Below are positions 7,055-14,770 of a DNA stretch of 17,479 bases, piece after piece. The notes under the pieces are model-generated. The model saw nothing but the letters and a program-made list of their open reading frames with translations. It did not search any database and was not told the origin of the DNA. Source of the DNA: an uncultured Lachnospiraceae bacterium (GTDB taxonomy: Bacteria; Bacillota; Clostridia; Lachnospirales; Lachnospiraceae); NCBI GenBank assembly GCA_910587635.1, contig CAJUNB010000032.1, positions 1-17,479 on the forward strand, given 5' to 3'. Made by a program: the position numbers and the translations under genes. How positions within the stretch are numbered: position 1 is the first letter of the stretch; each line of letters opens with the position of its first letter.

Positions 7055-7092
7055 AACAAACCCCTGGAACTATAATTCCGGGGGTTTTTGTT
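7055..7092 (+). terminator. Terminator between the PFL subunits and pflA
   Basis: AACAAACCCCTGGAA pairs with TTCCGGGGGTTTTTGTT around a short loop, ending in a T-tract. It lies only about 40 bases before the pflA start, with no strong promoter in between, so it may work as a partial terminator that keeps pflA expression below that of the enzyme. Confidence 0.85.
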
Positions 7093-7132
7093 CTAACGTT
7101 CTATAAAACAATGATTATGGAGGTAACGAAAC

Positions 7133-7888
7133 ATGAGCGGCAGAATTCACTCTCTGGAATCTTTTGGCACTGTCGACGGTCCCGGTGTACGTTTTGTCGT
7201 ATTTGTACAGGGATGTCCCATGCGCTGTGCATATTGTCACAATCCTGATACATGGGAAATGAATGCCGGCACAATAATGGAAGCATCTGAAATTATCGAG
7301 CAATATGAAAGAAATATCAGTTTCTATAAAGGAGGCGGTATTACTGTTACTGGTGGTGAGCCTCTCATGCAAGTGGATTTTCTCATAGAACTCTTTACTC
7401 TGGCAAAGGACAAAAATATTCATACCTGTATCGATTCCTCCGGCATTGCCTTCAATCCAAATAATTCGGATTGGATGGAAAAGCTGGACAAATTGATGAC
7501 GCTTACGGATCTTGTTATGTTGGATATCAAACATATCGACCCCGAAAAGCACAGGAAACTGACAGCACAGCCAAATGATAAAATCCTGGCTTTTGCACAG
7601 TATCTTTCTGACAAAGGAGTATCTACCTGGATCCGTCATGTAGTCGTCCCGGGCATTACCGACGATGATGACGCGCTCTACAAGCTAGGCTACTTTATTG
7701 GGGGACTGAAAACGCTGAAAGCGTTGGATGTACTTCCCTATCATACAATGGGCAAAGTAAAATACGAAAAACTTGGTATTCCTTATAAACTGGAAAGTGT
7801 GGAGCCAATGGATAAGGACAAAGTTGTTGCGAAAAAGCAGACTATTTTGGAGGGTATTAAGGCTCGACGGGCTGACGATCAGGAATAA
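7133..7888 (+). CDS. pflA: Pyruvate formate-lyase activating enzyme
   Basis: PflA is a radical SAM enzyme that abstracts hydrogen from the PFL glycine using S-adenosylmethionine and a [4Fe-4S] cluster. The 251-residue protein has the cluster motif CPMRCAYC (Cys28, Cys32, Cys35) after FGTVDGPGVRFVVFVQG, the GGEP motif at 74-77 (TVTGGEPLM) and LDIKHIDPEKH in the middle. This is the usual length and layout. Here the substrate glycine sits on a separate small protein, so PflA could act on the free 80-residue subunit, on the complex, or both. The start has GGAGGT upstream. It is on the same strand as the PFL genes but behind a terminator. Confidence 0.96.
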   Translation: MSGRIHSLESFGTVDGPGVRFVVFVQGCPMRCAYCHNPDTWEMNAGTIMEASEIIEQYERNISFYKGGGITVTGGEPLMQVDFLIELFTLAKDKNIHTCIDSSGIAFNPNNSDWMEKLDKLMTLTDLVMLDIKHIDPEKHRKLTAQPNDKILAFAQYLSDKGVSTWIRHVVVPGITDDDDALYKLGYFIGGLKTLKALDVLPYHTMGKVKYEKLGIPYKLESVEPMDKDKVVAKKQTILEGIKARRADDQE

Positions 7889-7929
7889 GCCCAAATTTTC
7901 CAAATTGGACAGTTCCCTTCATTTTCTAC

Positions 7930-7958
7930 TTGTATTCATCATATATTTGTATTAAAAT
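7930..7958 (+). promoter_or_regulatory. Probable ferredoxin promoter
   Basis: TTGTAT at 7930-7935, 17 bases, TAAAAT at 7953-7958. It lies in the 126-base gap after pflA and suggests that the ferredoxin is expressed on its own as well as by read-through. Confidence 0.5.
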
Positions 7959-8014
7959 ATGTGTGTAATTAATAGTTCATATCAAAGGATTACTATTTTA
8001 AGGAGGATATTATT

Positions 8015-8185
8015 ATGGCATATGTAATTAGTGATGGTTGTGTAAGTTGTGGTGCCTGTGAAGGACAGTGCCCTGTTGGTGCTATCAGCATGGGAGATTC
8101 TCAGTTCCAGATTGATCCCGATAAGTGCATCAGCTGTGGTTCTTGTGCAGGCGCATGCCCTACTGGTTCCATTTCTGAAGAATAA
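8015..8185 (+). CDS. 2[4Fe-4S] ferredoxin (56 aa)
   Basis: This is a clostridial-type small electron carrier. The translation begins MAYVISDGCVSCGACEGQCP and has two CxxCxxCxxxCP motifs: Cys9, 12, 15, 19 and Cys38, 41, 44, 48. Each set supplies three ligands to one cluster and one to the other. The length is the usual 55-56 residues. The ATG follows AAGGAGGA at good spacing, and a strong terminator follows the stop. It lies just downstream of pflA, which needs a one-electron donor to reduce its cluster, so service to PflA is a reasonable guess. The same ferredoxin could equally serve pyruvate:ferredoxin oxidoreductase or hydrogenase elsewhere in the genome. Confidence 0.95.
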   Translation: MAYVISDGCVSCGACEGQCPVGAISMGDSQFQIDPDKCISCGSCAGACPTGSISEE

Positions 8186-8204
8186 TGCTTATATAAAAAG
8201 CTTT

Positions 8205-8232
8205 AAAAGCACTCAAAAAAATGAGTGCTTTT
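8205..8232. terminator. Bidirectional terminator, ferredoxin / MerR-like gene
   Basis: AAAAGCACTCA (8205-8215) pairs with TGAGTGCTTTT (8222-8232) around six A's. It terminates the ferredoxin gene and the converging minus-strand gene. The last codons of that gene (stop at 8213-8215) lie inside the hairpin. Confidence 0.9.
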
Positions 8233-8848
8233 TTCTTTTCTCTTTTTTCTCCGCCTTTTCCCGAATTAATTCATCAATTTTTTTAAAATGTTCTTCTTCT
8301 CGTTTTAACCGCTCATTTTCTCTTTGTTCTTCCCGCTCTTCCAGCATTCTAAATTGGTAATCAAGCTCCTTCAATACACTGGCTCTGATCTGTTCACAGA
8401 GAGCCTCATTTTCCTCTCGAATTGCTTCTACTACCATATTTTTAAGAAGCGCCTGCAAACGATATGCCTTGTCTTCTTTTTCAGTAAAACTCTGCTCCTT
8501 CACTACGTAAGAAGTCGTACGGGCAGGCCATAACTCTTCTGCCGCTTTTTCTGCATTCTCTTTCCCTTTTCCCTCTACTTTGAGATTTTTAGGCAATTCT
8601 TCCTTTTTTTCCTCCACTCCCTGCATTTCCTGCTTTAAGGCTCTTCGAATAGCCTTTAGCTGAAACCCTTGTTCCTTCATAGATTTCACTCTCTTCAGCC
8701 TGTTTACATCATCCGTTGTATAATAACGGTGTCCCAACTTATTTCTTTTAATGGGAAGTTCCAGTTCATCTTCCCAATATCGCAGTACATGGCTCTCCAC
8801 TTCCACCTGTTTTGCTGCATCCGAAATCATGAACATCTTTTCTTCCAT
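8213..8848 (-). CDS. MerR-family DNA-binding protein with C-terminal coiled coil
   Basis: Residues 5-75 form a MerR-type winged helix (MFMISDAAKQVEVESHVLRYWEDELEL, then GHRYYTTDDVNRLKRVKSMKEQGFQLKAIR). Residues 76-120 are a charged linker. About 150-205 is a long, highly charged helix rich in Glu, Lys and Arg, likely a coiled coil for self-association. There is no ligand-binding domain and no cysteine set for metal sensing. This layout recalls chromosome-associated MerR-like proteins such as RacA as much as classical regulators. The targets are unknown. The start at 8848 has AAGGAGGA seven bases upstream. It lies downstream of dnaB but is separated from it by a terminator, so it is its own unit. 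Confidence 0.85.
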   Translation of the reverse strand: MEEKMFMISDAAKQVEVESHVLRYWEDELELPIKRNKLGHRYYTTDDVNRLKRVKSMKEQGFQLKAIRRALKQEMQGVEEKKEELPKNLKVEGKGKENAEKAAEELWPARTTSYVVKEQSFTEKEDKAYRLQALLKNMVVEAIREENEALCEQIRASVLKELDYQFRMLEEREEQRENERLKREEEHFKKIDELIREKAEKKEKRKKHSFF

Positions 8849-8879
8849 TGATTTTTCCTCCTTCTTCTTTTCGTGAGTT

Positions 8880-8892
8880 ATACGTTACGTAT
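8880..8892. promoter_or_regulatory. Candidate operator upstream of the MerR-like gene
   Basis: ATACGT-T-ACGTAT is an inverted repeat 32 bases upstream of the start codon. A -10-like TATAAC overlaps its edge on the minus strand, but no good -35 is seen. Position suggests self-regulation by the MerR-like protein. Confidence 0.3.
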
Positions 8893-8952
8893 GGATAAAG
8901 GACCCTATTTTGCAGGATTCTTTGACTGCTGCGGAGCAATTTCCTATAGCAT

Positions 8953-8988
8953 AAAAAAAGGACATGCCAATTACGCTTGTCCTCTTTT
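8953..8988 (-). terminator. Terminator of the gdpP-rplI-dnaB operon
   Basis: On the minus strand, AGGACA pairs with TGTCCT around a 13-nt loop and is followed by seven T's. It lies about 30 bases after the dnaB stop. Confidence 0.8.
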
Positions 8989-9015
8989 GTAGTCGTATCA
9001 ATATTTTATTCAGAA

Positions 9016-10353
9016 TTATTTCTGTATATTTGCAAATTTTGTATAATCCGCCAGCCATGCCAGATTCACTGTCCCGATAGGGCCATTCCTCTGCTTTGCA
9101 ATAATAACTTCTGCTATTCCTTTTATATCTGTGTCTTTATTATAATAATCATCCCGGTATATGAACATCACTACATCTGCATCCTGTTCTATAGCGCCCG
9201 ATTCCCGCAAATCAGAGAGCATTGGCCTGTGATCAGGTCTTTGTTCCACTGCACGGCTGAGCTGAGACAGTGCCACTACCGGTACTTCCAGTTCTCTCGC
9301 CAATGCTTTTAACGAACGGGAAATATCTGATATTTCCTGTTGTCTGGAATCTGTCCTGCCGCTGCCTGACATCAATTGCAAATAATCAATAATTATTACT
9401 TTCAAATCGTGTTCCAACTTATATTTTCTGCATTTGGAACGTAATTCCGAAACACTGATTCCTGGTGTATCATCAATAATCAAGTTGGACTTTCCGATAA
9501 TTCCTGCACTCTCTATCAGTTTTTCCCACTCTGTATCACTCAGATTACCTGTTCGGATATGCTGGGAATCCACTTTGGATTCCAGAGAAAATAAACGATT
9601 GACAAGCTGTTCTTTTGACATTTCCAGGCTAAAAACGGCCACTGTCTGACGCTGTTTAAAAGCTACATACTGAGCAATATTCAGCACAAAGGAAGTTTTT
9701 CCCATGGAAGGCCTTGCTGCAATTAGAATCAGATCGGAAGGCTGCATTCCTGCCATCCTGTAATCCAGATCAATAAATCCGGTAGGAATCCCGGTTACGA
9801 CTCCTTTCGTTTTGGAAGCACTTTCGATTCGGTCTATCGCCTCCATGACAATCTCCCGTATCGGAACATAGTCGCTGCTGTTTCTCTTTTGTACAAGATC
9901 AAATATTTTCTTTTCTGTTTCCTCCAATATGTATTCCAGACTCTCCTGTCCGGTATAACAAGTATTCGCAATTTCCTCATTCAGGCGAATTAATTTTCGC
10001 AACGTTGCCTTTTCAGCCACAATATCTGCATAATATTTAATATTGGCAGAGGTAGGTACTGCGGTAATCAGATCTCTGGCAAACTCCAAGCTACTGACCT
10101 CCGGAGGAACCCCCTTTTCCTTCAGACGATCCTGCAAAGTAACCAAATCCACTGGCTTTCCTTCGTCATTCAGCTCCACCATAGCTTCGAATACCATTCC
10201 ATACTGTTTCCCGTAGAAATCTTCTTTATGGAGAATTCCTGCGGCCACAACAATCGCTTCTCTGTCCATTATCATAGAACCGATTACAGACTGTTCCGCT
10301 TCCACACTGTGAGGCAAAACTCTCTTTAACAATGCGTCTTCCATTGCTGCCAT
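9016..10353 (-). CDS. dnaB: Replicative DNA helicase
   Basis: DnaB (called DnaC in Bacillus) is the hexameric helicase that unwinds DNA at the replication fork. This 445-residue protein has the N-terminal DnaB domain (LPHSVEAEQSVIGSM at 13-27), a linker, and the RecA-type ATPase domain with Walker A ARPSMGKTSF (213-222), the Walker B region VIIIDYLQLM (319-328) and the DLRESGAIEQDAD segment (381-393). There is no intein and no truncation. The start ATG follows AAAGGAG at six bases. It is the last gene of the gdpP-rplI-dnaB unit, 19 bases after rplI, an order widely conserved in Firmicutes. Confidence 0.97.
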   Translation of the reverse strand: MAAMEDALLKRVLPHSVEAEQSVIGSMIMDREAIVVAAGILHKEDFYGKQYGMVFEAMVELNDEGKPVDLVTLQDRLKEKGVPPEVSSLEFARDLITAVPTSANIKYYADIVAEKATLRKLIRLNEEIANTCYTGQESLEYILEETEKKIFDLVQKRNSSDYVPIREIVMEAIDRIESASKTKGVVTGIPTGFIDLDYRMAGMQPSDLILIAARPSMGKTSFVLNIAQYVAFKQRQTVAVFSLEMSKEQLVNRLFSLESKVDSQHIRTGNLSDTEWEKLIESAGIIGKSNLIIDDTPGISVSELRSKCRKYKLEHDLKVIIIDYLQLMSGSGRTDSRQQEISDISRSLKALARELEVPVVALSQLSRAVEQRPDHRPMLSDLRESGAIEQDADVVMFIYRDDYYNKDTDIKGIAEVIIAKQRNGPIGTVNLAWLADYTKFANIQK

Positions 10354-10372
10354 ATACTTCTCCTTTGATATA

Positions 10373-10822
10373 TTATTTATCTTCCTGTACTTTTACTTTA
10401 AGTATTCCTGTTACTTTAGGATGAAGTTTTACTGCCACTTCATAAACGCCAAAACTTTTAATGGGCTCTGCCAGTTGTATTTTCTTTTTATCTATTTCCA
10501 TATCACACTGTGCTTTCAACGACTGTGCAATCTCCTTTGTAGAGATAGAGCCAAAAACTCTGCCTCCTTCACCAGCTTTCATTTTGACAAGAACTGTCTT
10601 CGTTTCCAGTTCTTTGGCAAACTCCTTAGCCGCCTCCAGCTGCTCTTTTGCCAGTCTTTCTTTATTTGCATTTTGGAGTTTCAGATCATTAAGATTTTTC
10701 CCGTTAGCTTCCAGACCTAATTTTTTCGGCAAAATAAAATTTCTGGCATATCCATCATTTACCTCAATAATTTCTCCCTTTTTACCCAATTTTTTTACAT
10801 CTTCCATTAAAATTACTTTCAT
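10373..10822 (-). CDS. rplI: Ribosomal protein L9
   Basis: L9 binds 23S rRNA near the base of the L1 stalk and spans far from the ribosome. The 149-residue protein has the compact N-terminal domain (MKVILMEDVKKLGKKGEIIEV, with the family signature NGYARNFILPK-like stretch DGYARNFILPKKLG), the long connecting helix (about 40-75), and the C-terminal RNA-binding domain. Length is the family norm. Its ATG overlaps the gdpP stop codon in the form ATGA, which indicates translational coupling. Confidence 0.97.
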   Translation of the reverse strand: MKVILMEDVKKLGKKGEIIEVNDGYARNFILPKKLGLEANGKNLNDLKLQNANKERLAKEQLEAAKEFAKELETKTVLVKMKAGEGGRVFGSISTKEIAQSLKAQCDMEIDKKKIQLAEPIKSFGVYEVAVKLHPKVTGILKVKVQEDK

Positions 10823-12867
10823 TCCAGATCACCCTCTTCAATCATCTTGTCTAATGTTTTTTTCATAATTCTTACGCCCTCTTCCAGAAGGACATCTTCC
10901 ATCTGCGCCCCTGCGATATTCATATGGCCTCCGCCTCCCAGACGCTCCATAATGACTTGAACATTTACTTCATCAATGGAACGGGCACTGATATAGATTT
11001 TGCCCAGATATTCTGTCAAAACAAAACTGGCTTTTATCCCTTTTATATTCAACAATTCATTAGCCGCCTGAGCTCCCAGTACAGTGGGGCTCTTCACTCC
11101 ATTGCTGGAACATATAGAAATCGCATAATTTCCCCGGTAAATTTCAGCCTGGCTTACTGCATCTGCCTTTGTTTTATATTCCACCGCATCTTCCCGGAAC
11201 AGCTTTTTCACTTTTATAACATCAGCGCCATTTCTTCGAAGATAAGCGGCCGCTTCAAAAGTACGTACCCCTGTCTTTGTAGTAAAATTATTTGTATCTA
11301 CAATAATACCAGCATACATACTATTGGCTTCCTCAACTCTAAGCCGAATTCCTTCCTTTATATACTGTAAAATTTCTGTTACCATTTCACAAGCAGAAGA
11401 AGCATAGGGTTCTACATAGGACAGTGTGGCGTTTTCTATTGTCTCTGCCCCCTGCCTGTGATGATCCAAAACTACAATAGATTTACATGTATGCAACAGC
11501 TCCGGGCACTCTGTAATACTTGGCCTGTTTACATCGACCACCACCAGCACGGTATTGCTCTCTGCAATTTCAACAGCCTGTGCACTGTTGATTATCATAT
11601 CTTCTTCATACTCAGAATTATCTGCAAACATATCAATCAGAGGCCGCATTGATGTCGTAACATCATTTACAATAATATGGGCTTTTCTGTCCAGTGATTT
11701 TGCAATCCGATAAATGCCGATTGCCGCACCAAAACAATCCATATCTCCCAGTCTGTGCCCCATAACCAAAACCTTGTCCCTTGAAGAGATGATCTCATTG
11801 AGAGCATGAGCTTTTACTCTGGCCTTTACTCTTGTATTTTTCTCTACCTGCTGGCTCTTGCCCCCATAGTAGGTAATAGATTCCGGTGTCTTTACAACTG
11901 CCTGATCACCGCCTCTGCCAAGCGCCAAATCGATAGCAGTTCGGGAAAATTCATAATTTTGAGAGTAGGTAAGTCCATCCAATCCAATACCGATACTCAA
12001 CGTGACGGCCATTTCATTTCCGATATTAACTGTCTTTACCTCATCCAGAAGATCAAATTTGCTTTCCTGCAATTGTAAAACGGATTCCTTACGCAAAATG
12101 ACAAGATATTTATCCTTTTCCATCTTCTTGCTGATACCATCAAGGGAAGCAATATATTTATTTACCTTTCTGTCTATCAACGCAATAAGTAGTGAACGTC
12201 TGACTTCTTCTACACTTTCCAGAGCCTCTTCATAGTTATCCAGATAGATCATTCCTACAGCCAGAGACTGATTATCATTCTCTCTGAGAGCAATTTTCAG
12301 GGCTGTCTCGTCATAAAGATACAAAGCGATCAAGTAACCTTTATAATTTGGTTCCTGAAATATTTCACTGTTCACCGCCATTTCTCGTAATGATATTTTC
12401 TTCATCTTTACAAGAAACTCACTTTCCTCAAACTCCAGGTCCATTTCTGTCTCTTCTTCTTCTCCTGGAAGCTTGTCCTTTGTCAACGTTGGAAATACAG
12501 CAGAAATTGCTTTGTGATATCCCTTTTCCTTATGTATCACCCGTTCAAAAGCCTTATTGGTCCAGACTACTTTTCCTCCTTCATCCAAAAGTGCATAGGG
12601 AATTTCCATTTCCCGTAAAAGTCGTTTCTGAATCTGTCCATATTGTGTAGCAAAACTGATCATTTCATTCATAATGACCGGTTTATTATAAAACATAAAA
12701 ACAAAAATAACTAAAAAATAAATAAGCAGGGCACCGGTCAGCAATAGTCCCGACCAGTAATCCATCAGATAAATGCAGAGATTTACAAATACAAGCATGA
12801 TCCCCAGCATTATAGATCCCTGAAGATAAAATCCCAACCTACCCTTTATCTTAATTCTCTTTTTCAT
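10819..12867 (-). CDS. gdpP: Cyclic-di-AMP phosphodiesterase, GdpP/YybT family
   Basis: GdpP hydrolyses c-di-AMP to pApA and so affects osmolyte balance and cell-wall stress. The 682-residue protein has the standard order: two N-terminal membrane helices (about 16-36 and 40-60), a PAS-like domain (about 85-160), a degenerate GGDEF domain (about 200-335, with GRGGDQAVV instead of GGDEF), and a DHH/DHHA1 phosphodiesterase (about 360-680). The catalytic motifs are intact: GHRLGDMD (370-377), VVDVNRPS (443-450), LDHHRQG (467-473) and GGGGHMNIAGAQ (644-655). The start has AGAGGGA upstream. It heads the gdpP-rplI-dnaB operon. Full-length and apparently functional. Confidence 0.96.
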   Translation of the reverse strand: MKKRIKIKGRLGFYLQGSIMLGIMLVFVNLCIYLMDYWSGLLLTGALLIYFLVIFVFMFYNKPVIMNEMISFATQYGQIQKRLLREMEIPYALLDEGGKVVWTNKAFERVIHKEKGYHKAISAVFPTLTKDKLPGEEEETEMDLEFEESEFLVKMKKISLREMAVNSEIFQEPNYKGYLIALYLYDETALKIALRENDNQSLAVGMIYLDNYEEALESVEEVRRSLLIALIDRKVNKYIASLDGISKKMEKDKYLVILRKESVLQLQESKFDLLDEVKTVNIGNEMAVTLSIGIGLDGLTYSQNYEFSRTAIDLALGRGGDQAVVKTPESITYYGGKSQQVEKNTRVKARVKAHALNEIISSRDKVLVMGHRLGDMDCFGAAIGIYRIAKSLDRKAHIIVNDVTTSMRPLIDMFADNSEYEEDMIINSAQAVEIAESNTVLVVVDVNRPSITECPELLHTCKSIVVLDHHRQGAETIENATLSYVEPYASSACEMVTEILQYIKEGIRLRVEEANSMYAGIIVDTNNFTTKTGVRTFEAAAYLRRNGADVIKVKKLFREDAVEYKTKADAVSQAEIYRGNYAISICSSNGVKSPTVLGAQAANELLNIKGIKASFVLTEYLGKIYISARSIDEVNVQVIMERLGGGGHMNIAGAQMEDVLLEEGVRIMKKTLDKMIEEGDLE

Positions 12868-12934
12868 ATTATATTCCCTCTGGATGAGGTCTAATACACA
12901 ATCTCACCCCGAATTCGCTTCCAATTCTATTATT

Positions 12935-13060
12935 TGTATGAAATCATCAAAACTCTCAAACCCGCACCAACGCGCTTACTGCTCGATTTCACCGGGCGTT
13001 CGTTAATGACACAGAAAAAACAAATGTCTGCTTCGCAGCCGCTTGTTTTTTCTATGTGCT
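12935..13060. repeat. Intergenic repeat-like block with a long hairpin
   Basis: A GC-rich stretch (about 12957-13003) in an AT-rich spacer is followed by a hairpin at 13010-13058: AGAAAAAACAA pairs with TTGTTTTTTCT around an inner small stem CTGC-TTC-GCAG. Words such as CGCGC..CTGCTC resemble the right end of the repeat element near 4250-4275, so it may be a relative. The hairpin also has T-tracts in both directions and could act as a terminator. The remaining spacer to 13305 is AT-rich and I see no gene in it. Confidence 0.45.
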
Positions 13061-13307
13061 CATTATATCATTAATTATATTGAAATACCACAACATTATC
13101 TCGTCAAAAAAAGTGCTGTTTTGCATTTATCTAGCAGTTTACGTATTATTTTGTCGACTATTGACCGGAACAGACATAATATATCTCTCTATTCGCAGGA
13201 TTTCTTTCTATATGATAATTTGATCTTCCTCCTGATATAGTACGAACTGCGTATAACATTATAACTTATAAGGATCCTTAAAAAATTTTTAATCATAAAA
13301 ATGGGTA

Positions 13308-13345
13308 AAAAAGTAGCCTTTCAAGCTATGAAAGGCTACTTTCAG
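13308..13345 (-). terminator. Terminator of the rpsF-ssb-rpsR operon
   Basis: AAGTAGCCTTTC (13311-13322) pairs perfectly with GAAAGGCTACTT (13330-13341) around a 7-nt loop. On the minus strand it runs into a T-tract. About 70 bases separate it from the rpsR stop. Confidence 0.9.
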
Positions 13346-13412
13346 GTACTTTTTTTAACTTATTTCAGCGCTACATGAAAATATTTTCCATATACATGCC
13401 ATTACTTCAAAA

Positions 13413-13676
13413 TTATTCTGCGACATATGGCATAAGTGCAATATGTCTTGCTCTCTTAATTGCCACAGTAAGAGCTCTCTGATGTTTTGCACAGTTTCCT
13501 GTAATACGACGAGGAAGAATTTTTCCCCTCTCAGAGACATATCGTTTTAATTTATTTGTGTCTTTATAATCAATTACATTGTCTTTTCCGCAAAAAACAC
13601 AAACTTTTTTTCTTCTGCGGACTCCGCCTCTGCGCTTCATCGGCCCATCTGATTTATCTGCTTTATTAAAAGCCAT
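13413..13676 (-). CDS. rpsR: Ribosomal protein S18, zinc-binding type
   Basis: S18 binds 16S rRNA in the small-subunit platform together with S6. The 87-residue protein has the core KLKRYVSERGKILPRR and ends IALMPYV. It keeps a possible zinc site: Cys26 and Cys29 (VCVFCGK) with Cys62 and His65 (GNCAKHQ), which Bacillus subtilis S18 has lost. I use the ATG at 13676, with AGGAGGT upstream; the longer frame begins with a GTG that lies inside the ribosome binding site. It is last in rpsF-ssb-rpsR, 43 bases after ssb. Confidence 0.96.
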   Translation of the reverse strand: MAFNKADKSDGPMKRRGGVRRRKKVCVFCGKDNVIDYKDTNKLKRYVSERGKILPRRITGNCAKHQRALTVAIKRARHIALMPYVAE

Positions 13677-13719
13677 GATGTACACCTCCTGTTAAACTAT
13701 TTGTTTGTGATACGAACGT

Positions 13720-14163
13720 TTAATTAAAAGGCAGCTCCTCATCAATTCCATCCGGGATATTCATAAAACCGTCTCCCACAGAAACCGGTTCCGGTCTGCT
13801 GTTGGGAGCACTGTAACTGCCTCCCTGTCCTGGATTTGCATTTTTACTTTCTGCAAACTCCTGATCTTCCACTACGACATCTGTCGTGTAGACTCTCACG
13901 CCATCCTTATTGGTATAACTGCCTGTCTGAATTCTTCCGGTCACAAGCATCTTGATTCCCTTATGCAAATATCTTTCAGCAAACTCTGCCTGTCTTCCAA
14001 ATGCAACACATCCAATAAAATCGGCATTGTTCTCATCACCGTTTCGATTAAAACGACGATCCACAGCCAGTGTGTATCTGGCAACTGCTGTGGCACTCTC
14101 TCCCTGAGAATACCGGATTTCAGGGTCTCTTGTTAATCTACCCATAAGAATTACTCTATTCAT
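13720..14163 (-). CDS. ssb: Single-stranded DNA-binding protein
   Basis: SSB coats single-stranded DNA and recruits repair and replication proteins. Residues 1-105 are the OB fold (MNRVILMGRLTRDPEIRYSQ, then FIGCVAFGRQAEFAERYLHKG). About 110-135 is a flexible Gly/Pro/Ser-rich linker. The acidic tip reads DEELPFN, so the usual final Pro-Phe is followed by one extra Asn. The partner-binding pocket normally recognises the C-terminal Phe carboxylate, so this may weaken or alter binding. Position between rpsF and rpsR is the standard Firmicute arrangement. Confidence 0.97.
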   Translation of the reverse strand: MNRVILMGRLTRDPEIRYSQGESATAVARYTLAVDRRFNRNGDENNADFIGCVAFGRQAEFAERYLHKGIKMLVTGRIQTGSYTNKDGVRVYTTDVVVEDQEFAESKNANPGQGGSYSAPNSRPEPVSVGDGFMNIPDGIDEELPFN

Positions 14164-14180
14164 ATAGTCCCTACTTTCTA

Positions 14181-14471
14181 TTATGCCTCGTCCTGTCTAA
14201 CGCATAAATATCTGATCACATTGTCCATAATGCGGATACGGGATTCTATCTCCGCCGGAGCAGTAGATTCAGCCTCGAACTGGATGAAATAGTAGAACGC
14301 TTCTTTCATTTTGAGAATCTCGTAAGCCAATCTCTTCTTACCCCATTCATCAACATTTGTAATTGTTCCACCGAATCTTTCGATGAGCGCTTTGCATTTG
14401 TCTACAGTAGCAGCTCTTTCATCGTCTTCGATTTTAGCACTGACAATAACGGCTAATTCATACTTGTTCAT
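14181..14471 (-). CDS. rpsF: Ribosomal protein S6
   Basis: S6 pairs with S18 on the small subunit. The 96-residue protein begins MNKYELAVIVSAKIEDDE and contains GGTITNVDEWGKKRLAYEI and the end DNVIRYLCVR, all typical. The start ATG at 14471 has AAAGGAGGT upstream; the frame stays open for 21 more codons but without a ribosome binding site. First gene of rpsF-ssb-rpsR, with its promoter at 14543-14571. Confidence 0.97.
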   Translation of the reverse strand: MNKYELAVIVSAKIEDDERAATVDKCKALIERFGGTITNVDEWGKKRLAYEILKMKEAFYYFIQFEAESTAPAEIESRIRIMDNVIRYLCVRQDEA

Positions 14472-14496
14472 GCTAGTTACCTCCTTTTGGTCTCTG

Positions 14497-14515
14497 GCCC
14501 CTTTGTATAAGGAGC
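14497..14515 (-). promoter_or_regulatory. Hairpin in the rpsF leader
   Basis: In the leader, GCTCCTT pairs with AAGGGGC (one G-U pair) just upstream of the rpsF ribosome binding site. Leaders of this operon often bind the S6-S18 complex for feedback control, but I do not see the CCG element expected of that motif, so the role is unproven. Confidence 0.3.
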
Positions 14516-14542
14516 AAGGAATAAAATATACCACAGATTTAT

Positions 14543-14571
14543 ATAATACAATATAACCCTTGTACTTTCAA
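14543..14571 (-). promoter_or_regulatory. Promoter of rpsF-ssb-rpsR
   Basis: TTGAAA at 14566-14571, 17 bases, TATTAT at 14543-14548 on the minus strand. The -35 element overlaps the last codons of the DUF951 gene. Confidence 0.7.
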
Positions 14572-14756
14572 GCCTTTTTGCGAATTTCTCTTATATTTTT
14601 TTCCACCAGTTTCCTGGCAATCATAATTTGACGTCCACATCCAAGGCACCTTAATCGAAAGTCAGCACCTATTCTCAAAACCTCCCACTCTTTTGCCCCA
14701 CAGGGGTGCTGTTTTTTCAATCTGACAATATCTCCTACCTGAATATCTAAAGGCAT
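14568..14756 (-). CDS. DUF951 family protein (62 aa)
   Basis: The sequence is a clear member of the small DUF951 family: VGDIVRLKKQHPCGAKEWEVLRIGAD, then RLRCLGCGRQIMIARK. The CGxxEW-like stretch and the CxxC (CLGC) are the conserved marks; the pair could bind zinc together with the upstream Cys. The biochemical role is unknown. In many Firmicutes it is found close to rpsF, as here. I chose the ATG at 14756 with AGGGTGGG just upstream. A longer frame opens at TTG 14774, overlapping the sirtuin stop, and would add six residues. It probably shares a transcript with the sirtuin gene. Confidence 0.9.
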   Translation of the reverse strand: MPLDIQVGDIVRLKKQHPCGAKEWEVLRIGADFRLRCLGCGRQIMIARKLVEKNIREIRKKA

Positions 14757-14770
14757 ATACCCACCCTTGC

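Noticed and set aside
10424..12650. Several plus-strand open frames opposite rplI and gdpP
   Set aside because: All are antisense to well-supported genes and show no domain or ribosome binding site.
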